A stretch of DNA of 64,000 nt, taken from assembly GCA_004764695.1 (NCBI GenBank), contig SMSO01000035.1, forward strand, positions 2,230,001-2,294,000, in the 5' to 3' direction. Both the position numbers and the translations under genes were made by a program. This document shows positions 22,203 to 32,850 of the stretch, piece by piece. Position 1 is the first letter of the stretch. Each line of letters begins with the position of its first letter. Origin of the DNA: Schizochytrium sp. TIO01 (Eukaryota > Sar > Bigyra > Thraustochytrida > Thraustochytriidae). Below the pieces are notes generated by a model that had not been told where the DNA came from, did no database searches, and saw only the letters and a program-made list of their open reading frames with translations.

Positions 22203-23477
22203 ATGATGATGCTTGTGAACTCTGTCCAGAAGGCTGCTGGCCTTCGTGGTCTTGCCTCCTCATCTGCGTCCAGATCATCGGCTGCTCGCTCCCTCTCCAC
22301 TAGCGTGTACTCTTGGGGTAACGGTGATGAGGGTCAGCTCGCTCATGCTAGCATCGAGAAATCTGGACTCATGCAAACGTACCGCGAGCCTACACCTCGC
22401 CTCGTCGATGCTCTCGAGGGCCAGGATGCCGTATGCGTCTCCTGCGGACCCACACACGCTGCCGCTGCCACTGAGGACGGCCGTGTACTGACCTGGGGTA
22501 AGTCTACCGGTGACTCGGGCATGCTTGGATTCCTCCCGTTCGGTGGCGCTGAGCCCATGCTGGGCCACGACGGTGGCGACGGTACTCACTGCCTCTTCCC
22601 ACACTGGGTCTCTGAGGGCCTCGACGGCGTTCGCGCAAAACAGGTCTCTTGTGGCTCTGTGCACACGGCAGTTCTCTCGTCCGCCGGCGATGTCTTCTCC
22701 TGGGGTCTGGGCTCTGCTGGTGGCAGCACAGGTGCTCTTGGTGTTGGAGATCGCAGCTCTCGCGCGAGACCCACTCAGGTGCTCTTCGGAGGCTCGGACG
22801 AAGTTAAGATCAAGCAGCTCGCTTCAGGAACGAAGCACACAGTTGCTCTTGGAGTCGATGGTGAGGTTTGGACCTGGGGATGTGGCGAGAACGGAAGACT
22901 TGGCAACGGAGGCACCACCGACCAGCTCGAGCCATACCCGGTTGAGTTCTTTCTTGAGGTTGGCGTTAAGTGCGTCAGTGTAGCCTGCGGAAACTCTTTC
23001 TCGCTGGCACTTGGTGATGATGGCAAGGTCTACGGCTGGGGCAAGAATGACCAGGCGCAACTTGGCCTTGGAGGCAGCATGTCGATGGATGTCTATGCCA
23101 TGGAGGAGATGCCTAGACTTATTGACACACTGGCGGATGAGAAGATTGTTCACATTGCGGCTGGAGGATCTCACGCGCTTGCGATTAACAACAAGGGAGA
23201 GGTCTTTCACTGGGGAATGAGGCTCTGGGTGGAGCCTCACAAGATGACGGCGCTCCAGGAGCACCATGCGGTCAAGGCCGACTGTGGAGATGGCTTCTGT
23301 GCGGTTCTCACTGATGTCGGACAGGTTTACACCTGGGGTAAGGGACGCTCTGGCGCGCTTGGTCATGGCGATAACTCGCGTCACGCTCAGCCTACCCTTG
23401 TCGATACTCTCGCCAAGTCCAACGTTATCGATATCGCATGCGGCCCGAGCTACTCTTTCGCCGTTGTCAAGCACTAA
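22203..23477 (+). CDS. RCC1-repeat protein with mitochondrial presequence (RCC1L-like)
   Basis: A 424-residue seven-bladed beta-propeller protein of the RCC1 type. Residues 1-34 are rich in Arg, Ser and Ala and lack acidic residues (MMMLVNSVQKAAGLRGLASS then SARS-type repeats), typical of a mitochondrial targeting sequence. That points to RCC1L (WBSCR16), a mitochondrial protein linked to mitoribosome assembly, rather than nuclear RCC1. RCC1 blades start near residue 36 (VYSWGNGDEGQLA) and recur as VLTWGKSTGD, VFSWGLGSAGG, VWTWGCGENGRLG, VYGWGKNDQAQLG, VFHWGMRLW and VYTWGKGRSGALG. The start is the ATG at 22203. Codons are strongly C/G-ending compared with neighbouring genes, suggesting high expression. 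It converges with the ECHDC3-like gene. Confidence 0.8.
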   Translation: MMMLVNSVQKAAGLRGLASSSASRSSAARSLSTSVYSWGNGDEGQLAHASIEKSGLMQTYREPTPRLVDALEGQDAVCVSCGPTHAAAATEDGRVLTWGKSTGDSGMLGFLPFGGAEPMLGHDGGDGTHCLFPHWVSEGLDGVRAKQVSCGSVHTAVLSSAGDVFSWGLGSAGGSTGALGVGDRSSRARPTQVLFGGSDEVKIKQLASGTKHTVALGVDGEVWTWGCGENGRLGNGGTTDQLEPYPVEFFLEVGVKCVSVACGNSFSLALGDDGKVYGWGKNDQAQLGLGGSMSMDVYAMEEMPRLIDTLADEKIVHIAAGGSHALAINNKGEVFHWGMRLWVEPHKMTALQEHHAVKADCGDGFCAVLTDVGQVYTWGKGRSGALGHGDNSRHAQPTLVDTLAKSNVIDIACGPSYSFAVVKH

Positions 23478-24769
23478 GCACTAAACTAATTTGTTGCTTG
23501 CTTATCTGCATATAATCATACATGCATGCTCGAAAGCCTGTATGTATGAATGCAGGTATACACGCTAGCTCGGGTGAAACGCATGATTGGAAGCGGATCG
23601 ATCATTCTATTTGGCGGGAGACCATGCATAAGAGGAGAAACAACAACAATCTCACGTCTTGAGCTTGACTCTTAAATGACATGGTGTTTGCTTGGTGGGT
23701 TCGATCATCCTCTGTCCTTACTCTTCTTTCTTCGGTGTGCGTATTTATATCTGCGCGCATGCTGTTGTTGGATCCCCTCGACTATCATATATATCCGTCT
23801 CTTTTCGCACAGGAGACTATTCTTTTTCGAACAAAAAACTCCATTTCTGTTGCGCCTGGGAACTGCTGCTTTGGAGGATGCTCGTTTTCAAAGTGGTCTT
23901 TGATGAATCGATCTTGTCGAGCGCAATTGTTTCATGCCCTTATCTTTTTACTTTAAGTAGAGTATTCAAGAAGAACATCTTGAAAACCTATCCAAAAAAA
24001 TAAACAGCTTTAAATATGGAGGCACGTAACGCAGATACTCTACAACCGCGTATCGCAAGTTCGCCGATTTGGGGAAAGGCGAGCTGTCTACCAAAGCAGG
24101 TTGACATCAGCATCACTCTATACACCACTTGCTCGCATCTAAATAGCAAAATAAGCAAACTTTACATGATTTATTCTCTTGTTCTTTAGCTTCCTTTCTT
24201 GAATGATTAATTCCAAAACAAAGATCTCATTAAGAAACAAAAAACAAACAGGAAGATATGTGCTTTGAAAGTACGCGTTTCATTCTACACTCTGAGTTTC
24301 TTTAAATATTTTTTCTTTTGTGTTTTTAAGTATAGGACTGTAAGTAGCAAAAAGAAATACTTCTGTAGATCATTGGTTAGTGCCCATCTCACTATGCCCC
24401 TTTCACCACTTAGAATGTGGTTTTTGGCAGCGGAAGCATTTTTGAAAAGTTGGAACATCGATTTAGCAACGAGATGTGGCGGAAATTACATGATGCACGT
24501 CATCAACTCTTGAACCTGAACGAGGTGTACATCATGTTGGATTCGACGTCCAGGGGCCAACTTGAAAGGTCGCCAGGTAAGGTGCAGAATTTACGGACAA
24601 GGAGGACACAGATATGGCAAAGGCTTTCATACCTCTCTCCCAAGAATCAACCCTGGCTCAACCATATCAGAATCATTCAATTATGCATAAGAAATTATAG
24701 ACGTAACTCAGTCTCCCTATATTCAAGCCAAGAGCATTTTGGTCACCCTCAGTCCACCATTTTACTAAC
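23478..24769. other. Convergent intergenic region RCC1L-like / ECHDC3-like
   Basis: About 1.3 kb, AT-rich, no supported gene. Three overlapping short plus-strand frames near 23.68-24.0 kb have no recognisable content. Confidence 0.5.
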
Positions 24770-25690
24770 TTAGCGGTGCTTCCAAACGGGATCGCGTTTG
24801 CCGAGAAACGCTCCAATACCCTCCTGTGCGTCCTCGGTCTCCATGTTACGCACCATGGTCTCAGAAGCCAGCTTATATGCCTCCTCAAGCGGAAGGCTCA
24901 TTTGCTCCAAGAGAGTCTGCTTTCCCATACGAAGAGCACACGCAGAACGAGCCGCGATATCCTTGGCAATGACGAAGGCCTCCTCGTGAAGGTGCTTTGC
25001 AACGGCATCGCCATCTGCGCCGTGGCTAGGAGGCTCGACAGTGCGGGACACAAGACCCATAAGGCGGGCCTCGTTGGCAGGCACGAGGCGCCCAGTAAGC
25101 AACATATCCATGGCGTTCTTGCGGCCAACAGCGCGGACAAGAGGAACCGCGGGGGTAGAGCAGAAGAGTCCAATGGATACGCCAGGAGTAGCAAATCTGC
25201 ACAGAGACGAGGCGATTGTCATGTCAGCAGCAGCGGCGAGCTGGCAGCCGGCGGCAGTCGCAATACCGTGAGTGGCAGCAACGACAGGCTGGGGAACGGT
25301 CTCCACGAGCTGCATCACGCGGCTGCACAGCTCGAAGAGCTCGCGGCGCTTGGCGTCAGTGTTGTACTCGGGGCTCATCATCTCACGGAGATCGTGGCCA
25401 GCACAGAAAGCAGGGCCATTGGCCTGGATGAGAATGCAACGAACGTCACTATCAGAGGCAACGCGGGTAAGTTCACTTTCGAGGCGGCGGAGAAGCTCAA
25501 AGGAGAGGGCATTGCGCTGACGAGGACGGTTCAACGTCAAGGTCAAAACAGCATCCTTCGTCGAGCTGAGAAGCGGCTGCGGCTGCTCATCACCAACAGC
25601 ACCTTTGCCAGCATCCGTAGAGAAGAGGTGCGCAGAGCGGGCCCAAGGGCTCGCCCTCCGGGCGGTGGAGCGAAGAGCAGCAGTGAGCAT
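24770..25690 (-). CDS. ECHDC3: Enoyl-CoA hydratase/isomerase-family protein, ECHDC3-like, mitochondrial
   Basis: A 306-residue crotonase-fold protein. The N-terminal 30 residues (MLTAALRSTARRASPWARSA then HLFSTDAG) look like a mitochondrial presequence. The crotonase fold follows: LTLNRPRQRNALS, the oxyanion-hole loop FCAGHDL, and GIATAAGCQLAAAAD. The closest match I know is ECHDC3, which shares GCQL and FATPGV followed by GLFCSTP. As in ECHDC3, both catalytic glutamates of true enoyl-CoA hydratase are replaced (GCQL in place of GCEL; FATPG in place of the usual PE), so ordinary hydratase activity is unlikely. The first ATG is at 25690; the frame extends further upstream only from a GTG. Codons are C/G-ending, which also creates a long antisense open frame that I consider spurious. 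Confidence 0.85.
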   Translation of the reverse strand: MLTAALRSTARRASPWARSAHLFSTDAGKGAVGDEQPQPLLSSTKDAVLTLTLNRPRQRNALSFELLRRLESELTRVASDSDVRCILIQANGPAFCAGHDLREMMSPEYNTDAKRRELFELCSRVMQLVETVPQPVVAATHGIATAAGCQLAAAADMTIASSLCRFATPGVSIGLFCSTPAVPLVRAVGRKNAMDMLLTGRLVPANEARLMGLVSRTVEPPSHGADGDAVAKHLHEEAFVIAKDIAARSACALRMGKQTLLEQMSLPLEEAYKLASETMVRNMETEDAQEGIGAFLGKRDPVWKHR

Positions 25691-27315
25691 TATGTTCTTG
25701 CTGGATCGAGCTTTCGAGGATTTGTTGGCGAGCTTGGTCACGATTCAGGTTTGAAGTTAATCAACTTGAACTCAATTGAATACTCTAGGATGCCTCGAAC
25801 GAAAAGGACTCAGTTCTACCTACTGATAACAATAAGCACAACTACGACCCAGGCATGATCTCATGAGAGGGATACTAATTTAGCTGTGCCGTAAAAATGT
25901 TGTAAAAATGTTGTGGTTCTCGGAGCCCCGCCTCAGTAGCTTCTTCAAATCAGTTTAGAAAAATTGTCCTGTGTACCTCTCCGTGCTACCACAAGTGTGT
26001 ATCCCAGGCTCGCTTGAAGGGTCTGCTTGATGTGGCCGCGGGAGTGATGCCCTCTCCTTTCGTTGAACTTCTGTGGAGTTGAAAATACTGCATTCTATGT
26101 ACTACGACTAGAACTTCTACTACTAGACTACTACTCACATAGTGTTGCTAGCGACTCGTACGAGGTATGTCTAATTTACATTGCATTCTTCAACTTGTGA
26201 AGTTGTTTCAACTCGAAGATGCAGAAGCACAACGCGGACGAACAACCCTTCAAAGGCCACACTCGAAGAAAGGCGACAACGGCTGCTTTCGAGACGATAA
26301 ATCCCAGAGTAGCAGCTGCTCAATTCCCCGTAGGACTCTTGCGAAGTCGTTGGCTGAGGTTGCGAGAGCTCCGCGAATTAATTTGATTCATATCATGGTG
26401 TACTACCTAATACCTACCTACCTACCTACCTACCATTGGTAATGCGTACCTATTCACTCCGTTTGCTTTACAGCTAATTTATTCATCGAAGATCAACCAT
26501 AACCGATAGGTCTATCAGCCAATCCAATATTCGTTCATACTCTCATGGCAGAGTCAGAGACCTCTCTTATCTATTGATTCTTTGATTTGCTTTGCTTTGG
26601 CAAAGCTCAAGTCACAGCATATCAATCATGATCTTCGTTTGTATTGGACTTACCTGCTAGCAGTATCACTTAGCAGAACTAAGAGTGGAATTGCAATTTA
26701 TTTATGGTGCGACAGCAACCGATCAATGCAACTCCTCCTCTCAGGTACTTTGGAACCATAATGGAGATCCCTGTTCGCGAGCAGCTCGCCCGAAGGCCCG
26801 TTACAAAGGGTTTTCTTCCTAGGATTTCGTACTCTTTCTACGAATCTTGGAGCATGGAAACGAAGGGCTCAAATGTAGCATACAAGGAGAGGAAGATGGG
26901 CAAGATTGCGTTTGATTATTTCAAATGAATTGGTATGATAAATCGCACTATCTTTTTTGACGAATTCCCAACACATGGATAGGTATCAAAAAGTCATACG
27001 GGATAGATTCTTAACCCTTAAATCCATCGTATCCTCAAATGCGTTGGCGCAATGGTAAGATACATCGAGTGTAATAAGCGGCTAAAGCATCGAGTGTGCT
27101 TACCTATTAATTGCAAGATGGGTATTTTGCAAATGCTGGCCTTCTTAGTATTCAGGTAATATCAATTAGCTCAGGTATAACTGAGAAGAAGGGAACGGCA
27201 TTACTCCCAGAGATGCTTAAAAAGCAAGAGCAAGCAAGCAAGCAAAGCACGAAAAGCAAAGGTCTAATCTCTACAGATCCGCCCAGGTCTTTGAGCTCTC
27301 CTCCAGGACTAGACC
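25691..27315. other. Divergent intergenic region ECHDC3-like / PEX10
   Basis: About 1.6 kb between divergent genes, so it holds both promoters. It contains a (TACC)n tract at 26411-26434. No gene is supported; a match to an RNA polymerase III A-box at about 27044 lacks the rest of a tRNA. Confidence 0.5.
26411..26434. repeat. (TACC)n microsatellite
   Basis: Five to six uninterrupted TACC units, the longest array of a motif found singly in many intergenic regions of this window. Confidence 0.8.
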
Positions 27316-28584
27316 ATGGCGGAGGCGACAGCAGGACCGCAAGGCGTTCAGGTGTCCACAACTCGTATTTCTGCGCAAGATCAACAGCGCCGCAGTACGA
27401 ACGCAGCGGACGCACTGGTCTCATCAGCACCATGGCCACCTTCTTTCCAGCAGGCAGGCCAGCCAGATATGGTCTTGGCCGTCCAGAAAGACGCCTATTA
27501 TCGCCAAAAAGTTCGCGAGCAATTTCTGAGTGCATTTGATGTTTTATTGGAGCCCTACCAATCTGTAGTAGTCATGCCGGAAGTGAAACTGTTGGCAGAA
27601 TTGACATACTTTATGCTCACAACTGGCCAAGACAAGCAGACTCTTGGTGAAGAATACGTGGATATCATTCCAGTCGTAAGAGACAAGCTGAGGAATTCTT
27701 GGGATCTTCCACGCAAGCTTCAGAAATTAGCACTGCTTTTCTTTGGCGTTATTGCGCCGTATATGGTTCAAAGAATTGAAAGCGGAGGCTGGAAGTCCCT
27801 CGCGGTACTCTTTCAGAAACCCATGACAGCAGCAGAACGGGCTGCAGAAATGCGCAGGAAGATGCTTGAGCGTGCACGTCAACAGACACCGGCGGCTAAT
27901 GCGGGCTCGAATGGGCAAAACGGATCTTCGCAGATTGACATTGATGCACCAAAACCAAATTTGCGGCAACGACTTGTTGATTTTTACACTGCAAATCGTG
28001 AGCGCATTCTCTGGCTTCTGAGCTGGTCAGAGTTTCTTTACAAGGTTCACTTGGCAATATTTTATTTGCGTGGAACTTTTTATGAACTGCCTAAACGACT
28101 GGCTGGATTCCAGTATGTGTTTTCTCGTGTACCAAAGTCTGACAGGCCATCGTATAGGATCTTGGGTTGGTTTATTCTGGCGCAACTGGCTATTGAGGCA
28201 GCCCCCGCTGTACGTCACTCATTTCAAACCCTTCTTTTTTCCTGGGGAGTCCTTGCTAAGCGGCCTAATGAATCTGGGGAAGGCGATGCAGATTCCAAAG
28301 ACCGTGACGAAATCGTACCATCCTTACCTACTGCTGACAGTGCCTCACAAGACCTCGAAGATCTTGATCTCGTAGTTCTTCGTGACAAAAAACACGAACG
28401 AGGAATGGAACATATTAAATGTGGCATTTGTTTGAGCCCAGTCGAAAATGGTGCATGTCCCCCGTGTGGACATATGTACTGCTACGAACATATTGTCGAG
28501 GCAGTGGCAGTGAAAAGCGAGTGCCCGCTCTGTCGTCAAGCATGTACCCCATCTGATATAATGTGTGTTTACTTCACTTTGTAG
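27316..28584 (+). CDS. PEX10: Peroxisome biogenesis factor 10 (PEX10), RING E3 ligase
   Basis: PEX10 forms, with PEX2 and PEX12, the peroxisomal membrane ubiquitin ligase that recycles the PEX5 import receptor. The protein has 422 residues. The PEX2/PEX12-type membrane domain spans about 45-310, with family-like stretches such as VLLEPYQSV, ELTYFMLTTGQDKQTLGEEY and RLAGFQYVFSRVP. A disordered acidic linker (about 320-360) precedes the C-terminal RING (369-408): C369, C372, C384, H386, C389, H392, C403, C406. The sixth zinc ligand, normally Cys, is His (CYEHI). The start is the ATG at 27316, about 40 residues ahead of the conserved domain. Identification is firm; the ligand change could still bind zinc. 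Confidence 0.92.
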   Translation: MAEATAGPQGVQVSTTRISAQDQQRRSTNAADALVSSAPWPPSFQQAGQPDMVLAVQKDAYYRQKVREQFLSAFDVLLEPYQSVVVMPEVKLLAELTYFMLTTGQDKQTLGEEYVDIIPVVRDKLRNSWDLPRKLQKLALLFFGVIAPYMVQRIESGGWKSLAVLFQKPMTAAERAAEMRRKMLERARQQTPAANAGSNGQNGSSQIDIDAPKPNLRQRLVDFYTANRERILWLLSWSEFLYKVHLAIFYLRGTFYELPKRLAGFQYVFSRVPKSDRPSYRILGWFILAQLAIEAAPAVRHSFQTLLFSWGVLAKRPNESGEGDADSKDRDEIVPSLPTADSASQDLEDLDLVVLRDKKHERGMEHIKCGICLSPVENGACPPCGHMYCYEHIVEAVAVKSECPLCRQACTPSDIMCVYFTL

Positions 28585-29219
28585 AGGTATGGATAGGAGC
28601 TAGCACAATCAAGTCACTCTGAGCGCTCATCATGCTCTCAACTATATGTGTCAGTTTGAGTGGATTTGTATTTAGACAATCACCCCAGCACAAGCTCATG
28701 AAGGATTGTGAGATAGACATTACCTCTGGTTCATTCTCTTTATTGTATAATGAAACTAAAGTGGTAGACCTAATATGTAGTTTTCAATGTAACGGAAGAC
28801 CGGTACTAGAGATTTACGAGGTCCCATCCCGTGGCTCTCATTTTCACTTTTATGTCAGCTATTTAGAAAAGGCGAACAACACCTGCTTGGAGTTGATGAA
28901 TTCCATTTCATGCTCTTTTGCAAACAGTAGTCCTATTCGTTTTTAATTTATTTAGTTCACTTCGCTTATCCTCTATCACTTTTTTACTATTTACAAAGGA
29001 AAGGACGACAAGAACTTAGGATTGGAAGAGATATAATGATTCGTATCTTCTTTGAGATTGCAGCTTAGATACGAATTGTCTATAATTTTCATTTAGTAAG
29101 TGAGCTCCATAGGAGGGGCCGCCTCGTTGATATTTCTTTCAAAACCATTAATGGAGTAAGGAGACAATTAAAAAAGCAGAACAGGATATGAAATGAAATG
29201 GTATTTGCGTTCAACATAT
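28585..29219. other. Convergent intergenic region PEX10 / zinc-knuckle gene
   Basis: About 630 AT-rich bases. A 104-codon plus-strand frame (28632-28946) has no recognisable features and is not called as a gene. Confidence 0.5.
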
Positions 29220-30419
29220 TTACTTGCTTTCAGTAGTTGCGTTGGATGGAGGAGGTGTGGCTGCTGAAGAGGTTGGCATAGGAGGCGCTTCAAGCATTAC
29301 TGTAGGTTCTGGGAAGCCAAATGCACCAACAATTGGAGAAGCTCCCATGGGAGACCCAGGGATCTGCGGCATCATCAACCCTCCCGCGGGATACATAAAA
29401 TGGGGCGCAGAGCCGTAACTAAACCCAGTTGCAGCTGATGGTGATCCTGGAATGACTGTGGGGGATCCAGTTGCCATCATGTTCGAGAGTGACTGTTGGG
29501 TCATATAGTAAAGCTGGCTAGGCTGGAACATCATCTGCGGAGAGCCAGCATATTCACCGTTGACAGGTTGCGACAAGGAAAGCATTTGCATGTTTGCCAT
29601 GAGATCAGGCGGGAAATTCGGAGGAATTGGAAAGTTCGCTCCACCAATATTATTCTCCTCCAAGAGTGAAAGAGGACATTGCTGAAACCAGTGCGAATCG
29701 GGTCCCCCGCCCTCTTTGCCACAAATCTTGCACACATAACCTACTTTAGGAGGTTGAAAACTCTTTTTGCCAGATCTTCCCTTGGAAGCATCTGACATGA
29801 ACGGGTGAAGATGATGCTGATGAGCAAAGCCACCATGGAGATTGTTCATGTGAGAAGGGTGGTGTTGGTGATGGCGATGGTTCCCCATTCCGTTAGCCAT
29901 GCCCATTTGATCTGGGTATTGAAAGCCATGTCCTCCATTGAAGTTCGTATTCTTTGCTGAGGGAGCTGCACTATTTCCGTTCCAACCAGGAGGGAGCTCA
30001 CCTTGACGTTGAGGGCACAACTGGAACCAGTGGGAGTCTGGCTCGCCACCAGGCTTGCCACAAACCTTGCAGGTGTAGCCCGCCTTTGGTTTTGGTTTTT
30101 TCTGAGACGTATTTGCGTCCGTCTGCATATTGTCAAATTGGTTGTTTGCATGAATCTTGGCATTGGCATTGTTTCGATTCCGCGACCGGGACCCATGGGG
30201 TCCGTTTCCTGAGTGGAAGTCGTGTCTTGCAAGCCTTCCGCGGCTCGGAATGTGAGCTACCGGCTCGTCGACCGGAGCATCGGTTGTGCTATCCCCGTCC
30301 GTCGATGCATTAATCTCAAACTCCATATCCTTCCCGTTCCCGTACATGGGGTCGTTCGTGTCGATTGAAGACCGACCGGACTTTGATTCTAGTTTGTCCA
30401 ACGCGCGCGCTTCCTCCAT
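29220..30419 (-). CDS. Protein with two expanded zinc-knuckle motifs in a disordered chain
   Basis: A 399-residue, mostly disordered protein with two near-identical small zinc-binding modules. Module 1 has C117, C120, H130 and C135 in GYTCKVCGKPGGEPDSHWFQ; module 2 has C230, C233, H243 and C248 in GYVCKICGKEGGGPDSHWFQ. The spacing is Cx2C-x9-Hx4C, against Cx2C-x4-Hx4C in retroviral-type CCHC knuckles, while the following Cys-Pro is as in RNA-binding knuckles. The region between is His/Asn/Gly-rich; the C-terminal 150 residues are Pro/Met/Ser-rich with NFPIPPNFPPDLMANMQML-like sequence. This composition suggests an RNA-binding, possibly granule-associated factor, which is inference. The start is the ATG at 30419. 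I do not know a named orthologue. Confidence 0.8.
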   Translation of the reverse strand: MEEARALDKLESKSGRSSIDTNDPMYGNGKDMEFEINASTDGDSTTDAPVDEPVAHIPSRGRLARHDFHSGNGPHGSRSRNRNNANAKIHANNQFDNMQTDANTSQKKPKPKAGYTCKVCGKPGGEPDSHWFQLCPQRQGELPPGWNGNSAAPSAKNTNFNGGHGFQYPDQMGMANGMGNHRHHQHHPSHMNNLHGGFAHQHHLHPFMSDASKGRSGKKSFQPPKVGYVCKICGKEGGGPDSHWFQQCPLSLLEENNIGGANFPIPPNFPPDLMANMQMLSLSQPVNGEYAGSPQMMFQPSQLYYMTQQSLSNMMATGSPTVIPGSPSAATGFSYGSAPHFMYPAGGLMMPQIPGSPMGASPIVGAFGFPEPTVMLEAPPMPTSSAATPPPSNATTESK

Positions 30420-31383
30420 GGTGCACGACAGCTAAATAAACACACTAGTTTTGGCAACACAAAAGCGAACACAGAGCAGCTCGGTACACCAAGCCAATAT
30501 CAATATCCAAAAACAAAGAAAAGAAACGGTACAGTGAAAGAAACCCGCGGAGCTCTAGCGCTACGTCGCTCAACCAAACGATTCTTTGCAAGATTTCAAA
30601 ATAGCCTTTGCGAGGCCTCTCCACACACGTAGTTGATACTTTAATGAAAATAAAGTATTGAGTTTAACGTCTTTCACCCCACGACAAAAGGAAAGCAATA
30701 AACGTGTCCACCAAAGATTTTCGCTGTTCACGACTCCCTGCTCCTGCGGTACAGGCCACTGCGGAACCTTGTTTGATCTGCTTGCTTGCTTGTTTGCTTG
30801 CTACGGAAGCTCCTAGGTATCTTGCCTATTGGTCTTCACTGAAGACCTTGAGTTCGTTTGCTTCCCGCCCCGCGTAACCCTCAAGCCGCTCGCAGACGCG
30901 CCCCAACCTGGCGCTCCCAACAAATAAAAACCCGCCTCTTCAATCCCCGCGAGTCCCGTCCTCGAACTCTTTCCTGCAGTGCCTGTCAGCCCTCGTCGCT
31001 CCCACACCGCAACAGGAAACCGAGACAAATCCCTTGCGACTCGAGATTGTCGCTCGACGCCAACTTAGTTCTTCTCTTCACGCTCAAGAGCGAAGCGGGC
31101 GGCAGAAAAGAACACAAAAGAACAAAGGCGCGCCAATATGATCCAAAGAACGCCGAGGCGCCCCCAAAAAGAACAAAGGCGGAAAAGCAGAGAAAGGGAG
31201 AAAGAAGCGAAAGAAGAAGAAGAAGAAGAAGACGTTGACGCACGTTAACCGGCGGTCCGCGGCTCGCGAGGTCCGCGGCGGTTCCCAGAGGGTTCTGGGC
31301 CTCAAGGCTGGCCGGAGGGCAGCAGGAGGAGGGTACCTGAGGCGGAGAACGCTCAGGTGCTCCGCTGGGCTGGCGGTGTCGCT

Positions 31384-31411
31384 TGTCTGTCTGTCTGTCT
31401 GTCTGTCTGTT
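31384..31411. repeat. (CTGT)n microsatellite
   Basis: About seven CTGT units within a GC-rich island. Confidence 0.85.
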
Positions 31412-32808
31412 GTTTGTGGTTTGGCTTTTCGATTATGTTTTTGAAAAGGCTTTTTCCCCTTTTCGCCCCTATATTTGAAGGCAAAGAAAGAAAGAAAAAA
31501 AGAGAGAAAACTACTTTTGTTTGGTCGCTCGGAATGGCCCAATCCAGCCCGGCCTGCGCAAGCCTTCGAGGGAGCGGGGCGTCGCCGCGGGGAGGGGTCG
31601 CTGACCGGCGTGCGTGTGCCTCGCTGGCCCGCGCGGGGAGGGCTGCAATCTGGGCTTCGTCGGTCCCTGCGGAGCCTGTAGCGGTCTGGAGTCTGCGCTG
31701 CGCCTTTGAGACCAAATTCAAATTATTCTCTCTTCTCAATAATTCAAAGAAGAACTTCAATCGTAATGATTTCTTTCATCTCTTTCATTCATTTCTATCT
31801 TTCTATAACTCAGTTAAAGAAGAGTCACTGATCCTCATAACAAGGATAAGAACAGTTATAGTAGAAGAGAATAAAGAGTAAATTTATACTAAATGAATTG
31901 AAAAGTCGGTACCTCTCTCTCTTTACTCCTTTTCTTTCTTCTTTCTTTCTTTCCTTTCTCTCTATAGCGCCATATATCTCTTACTATAGGCCTCCGATTC
32001 TCCCAAGATGGGACGAGGCCTCCGCGATTCTCCCACTGGGCCCTTCCCTCACACCAACTTGTGGAACTGGGTCGCCTTCCCTGTAGGGAACGGCTGCTTC
32101 GCACTCCACTCGGTACAATACCCCCACTGGACATAAATTGGACTCGGAGTTATTATTTTGCATAAAGTTTTTGAAAAAAGTGTGATGCTATTAGGTACTC
32201 TATGAGTCGGAGAATAGTGCTCGAGTTACTCCGGTACCTCCGTGCGCTGTGCAGATACAACGGCTCTTTGAAAGGAGGGCTCTAAAATGATGGATGGGTA
32301 CAGCACCTAGGCATAGAGTAACAGGTAGCAGAGGCAATAGGAGTTTGGAGCCTGCCTATAATATTAGCGCGAGATCGCACGATTGTTTACTGGTTTCGGC
32401 ATTGGGCGAGGATATATATGTACAGCTTCGTGGCTCTAATGTTGCGAGACTGCATGAAATATATGCTGAGCTCAGGCAGTGATACCGAGCTATCAGCAGA
32501 ATGGAATCAAAAGATGTAACAAAGTGATGGCTTTCTTGGATGGATATCAAGAAGGAGCACTTCGAACCTTGTAATAAAAGGCTAAAGAGATAGTAGCCGT
32601 GTGAACCTATTTCTAATTATGAAAAAAAAGTAGGTACTTCAAGAGTAGACCTACTACGTTAGCCGCTAATACCGGCACTGAGGCAGGCTTGCGAAATGCG
32701 ATCTAACCTGAATGAGTGGGCTATCTTGATGTTGTATGTTTGTTCCTTGGTGTACTGATAGTGCTGATACAGGCCTTGCTATATTATGTTGGATTTTATA
32801 GATGAGGT

Positions 32809-32850
32809 TAAAAAAAAAAGATAAAAAAAAGATAAAAAAGATAAAAGAAA
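32809..32850. repeat. A-rich (A6-8GAT)n tract
   Basis: Successive A-runs separated by GAT, all on one strand; low-complexity repeat. Confidence 0.7.

Noticed and set aside
22824-23474. 216-codon minus-strand frame inside the RCC1L-like gene
   Set aside because: Antisense shadow of a GC-biased coding region; the plus strand has clear RCC1 repeats.
24776-25858. 360-codon plus-strand open frame opposite the ECHDC3-like gene
   Set aside because: It begins with GTG, has no family signature, and mirrors the C/G-ending codons of the real gene on the other strand.
27040-27105. A-box-like TGGCGCAATGG suggesting a tRNA
   Set aside because: No anticodon stem, no GGTTCGA-type B-box and no closing acceptor stem.
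28632-28946. 104-codon frame just after PEX10
   Set aside because: No similarity, no conserved pattern, and it lies in the AT-rich convergent spacer.
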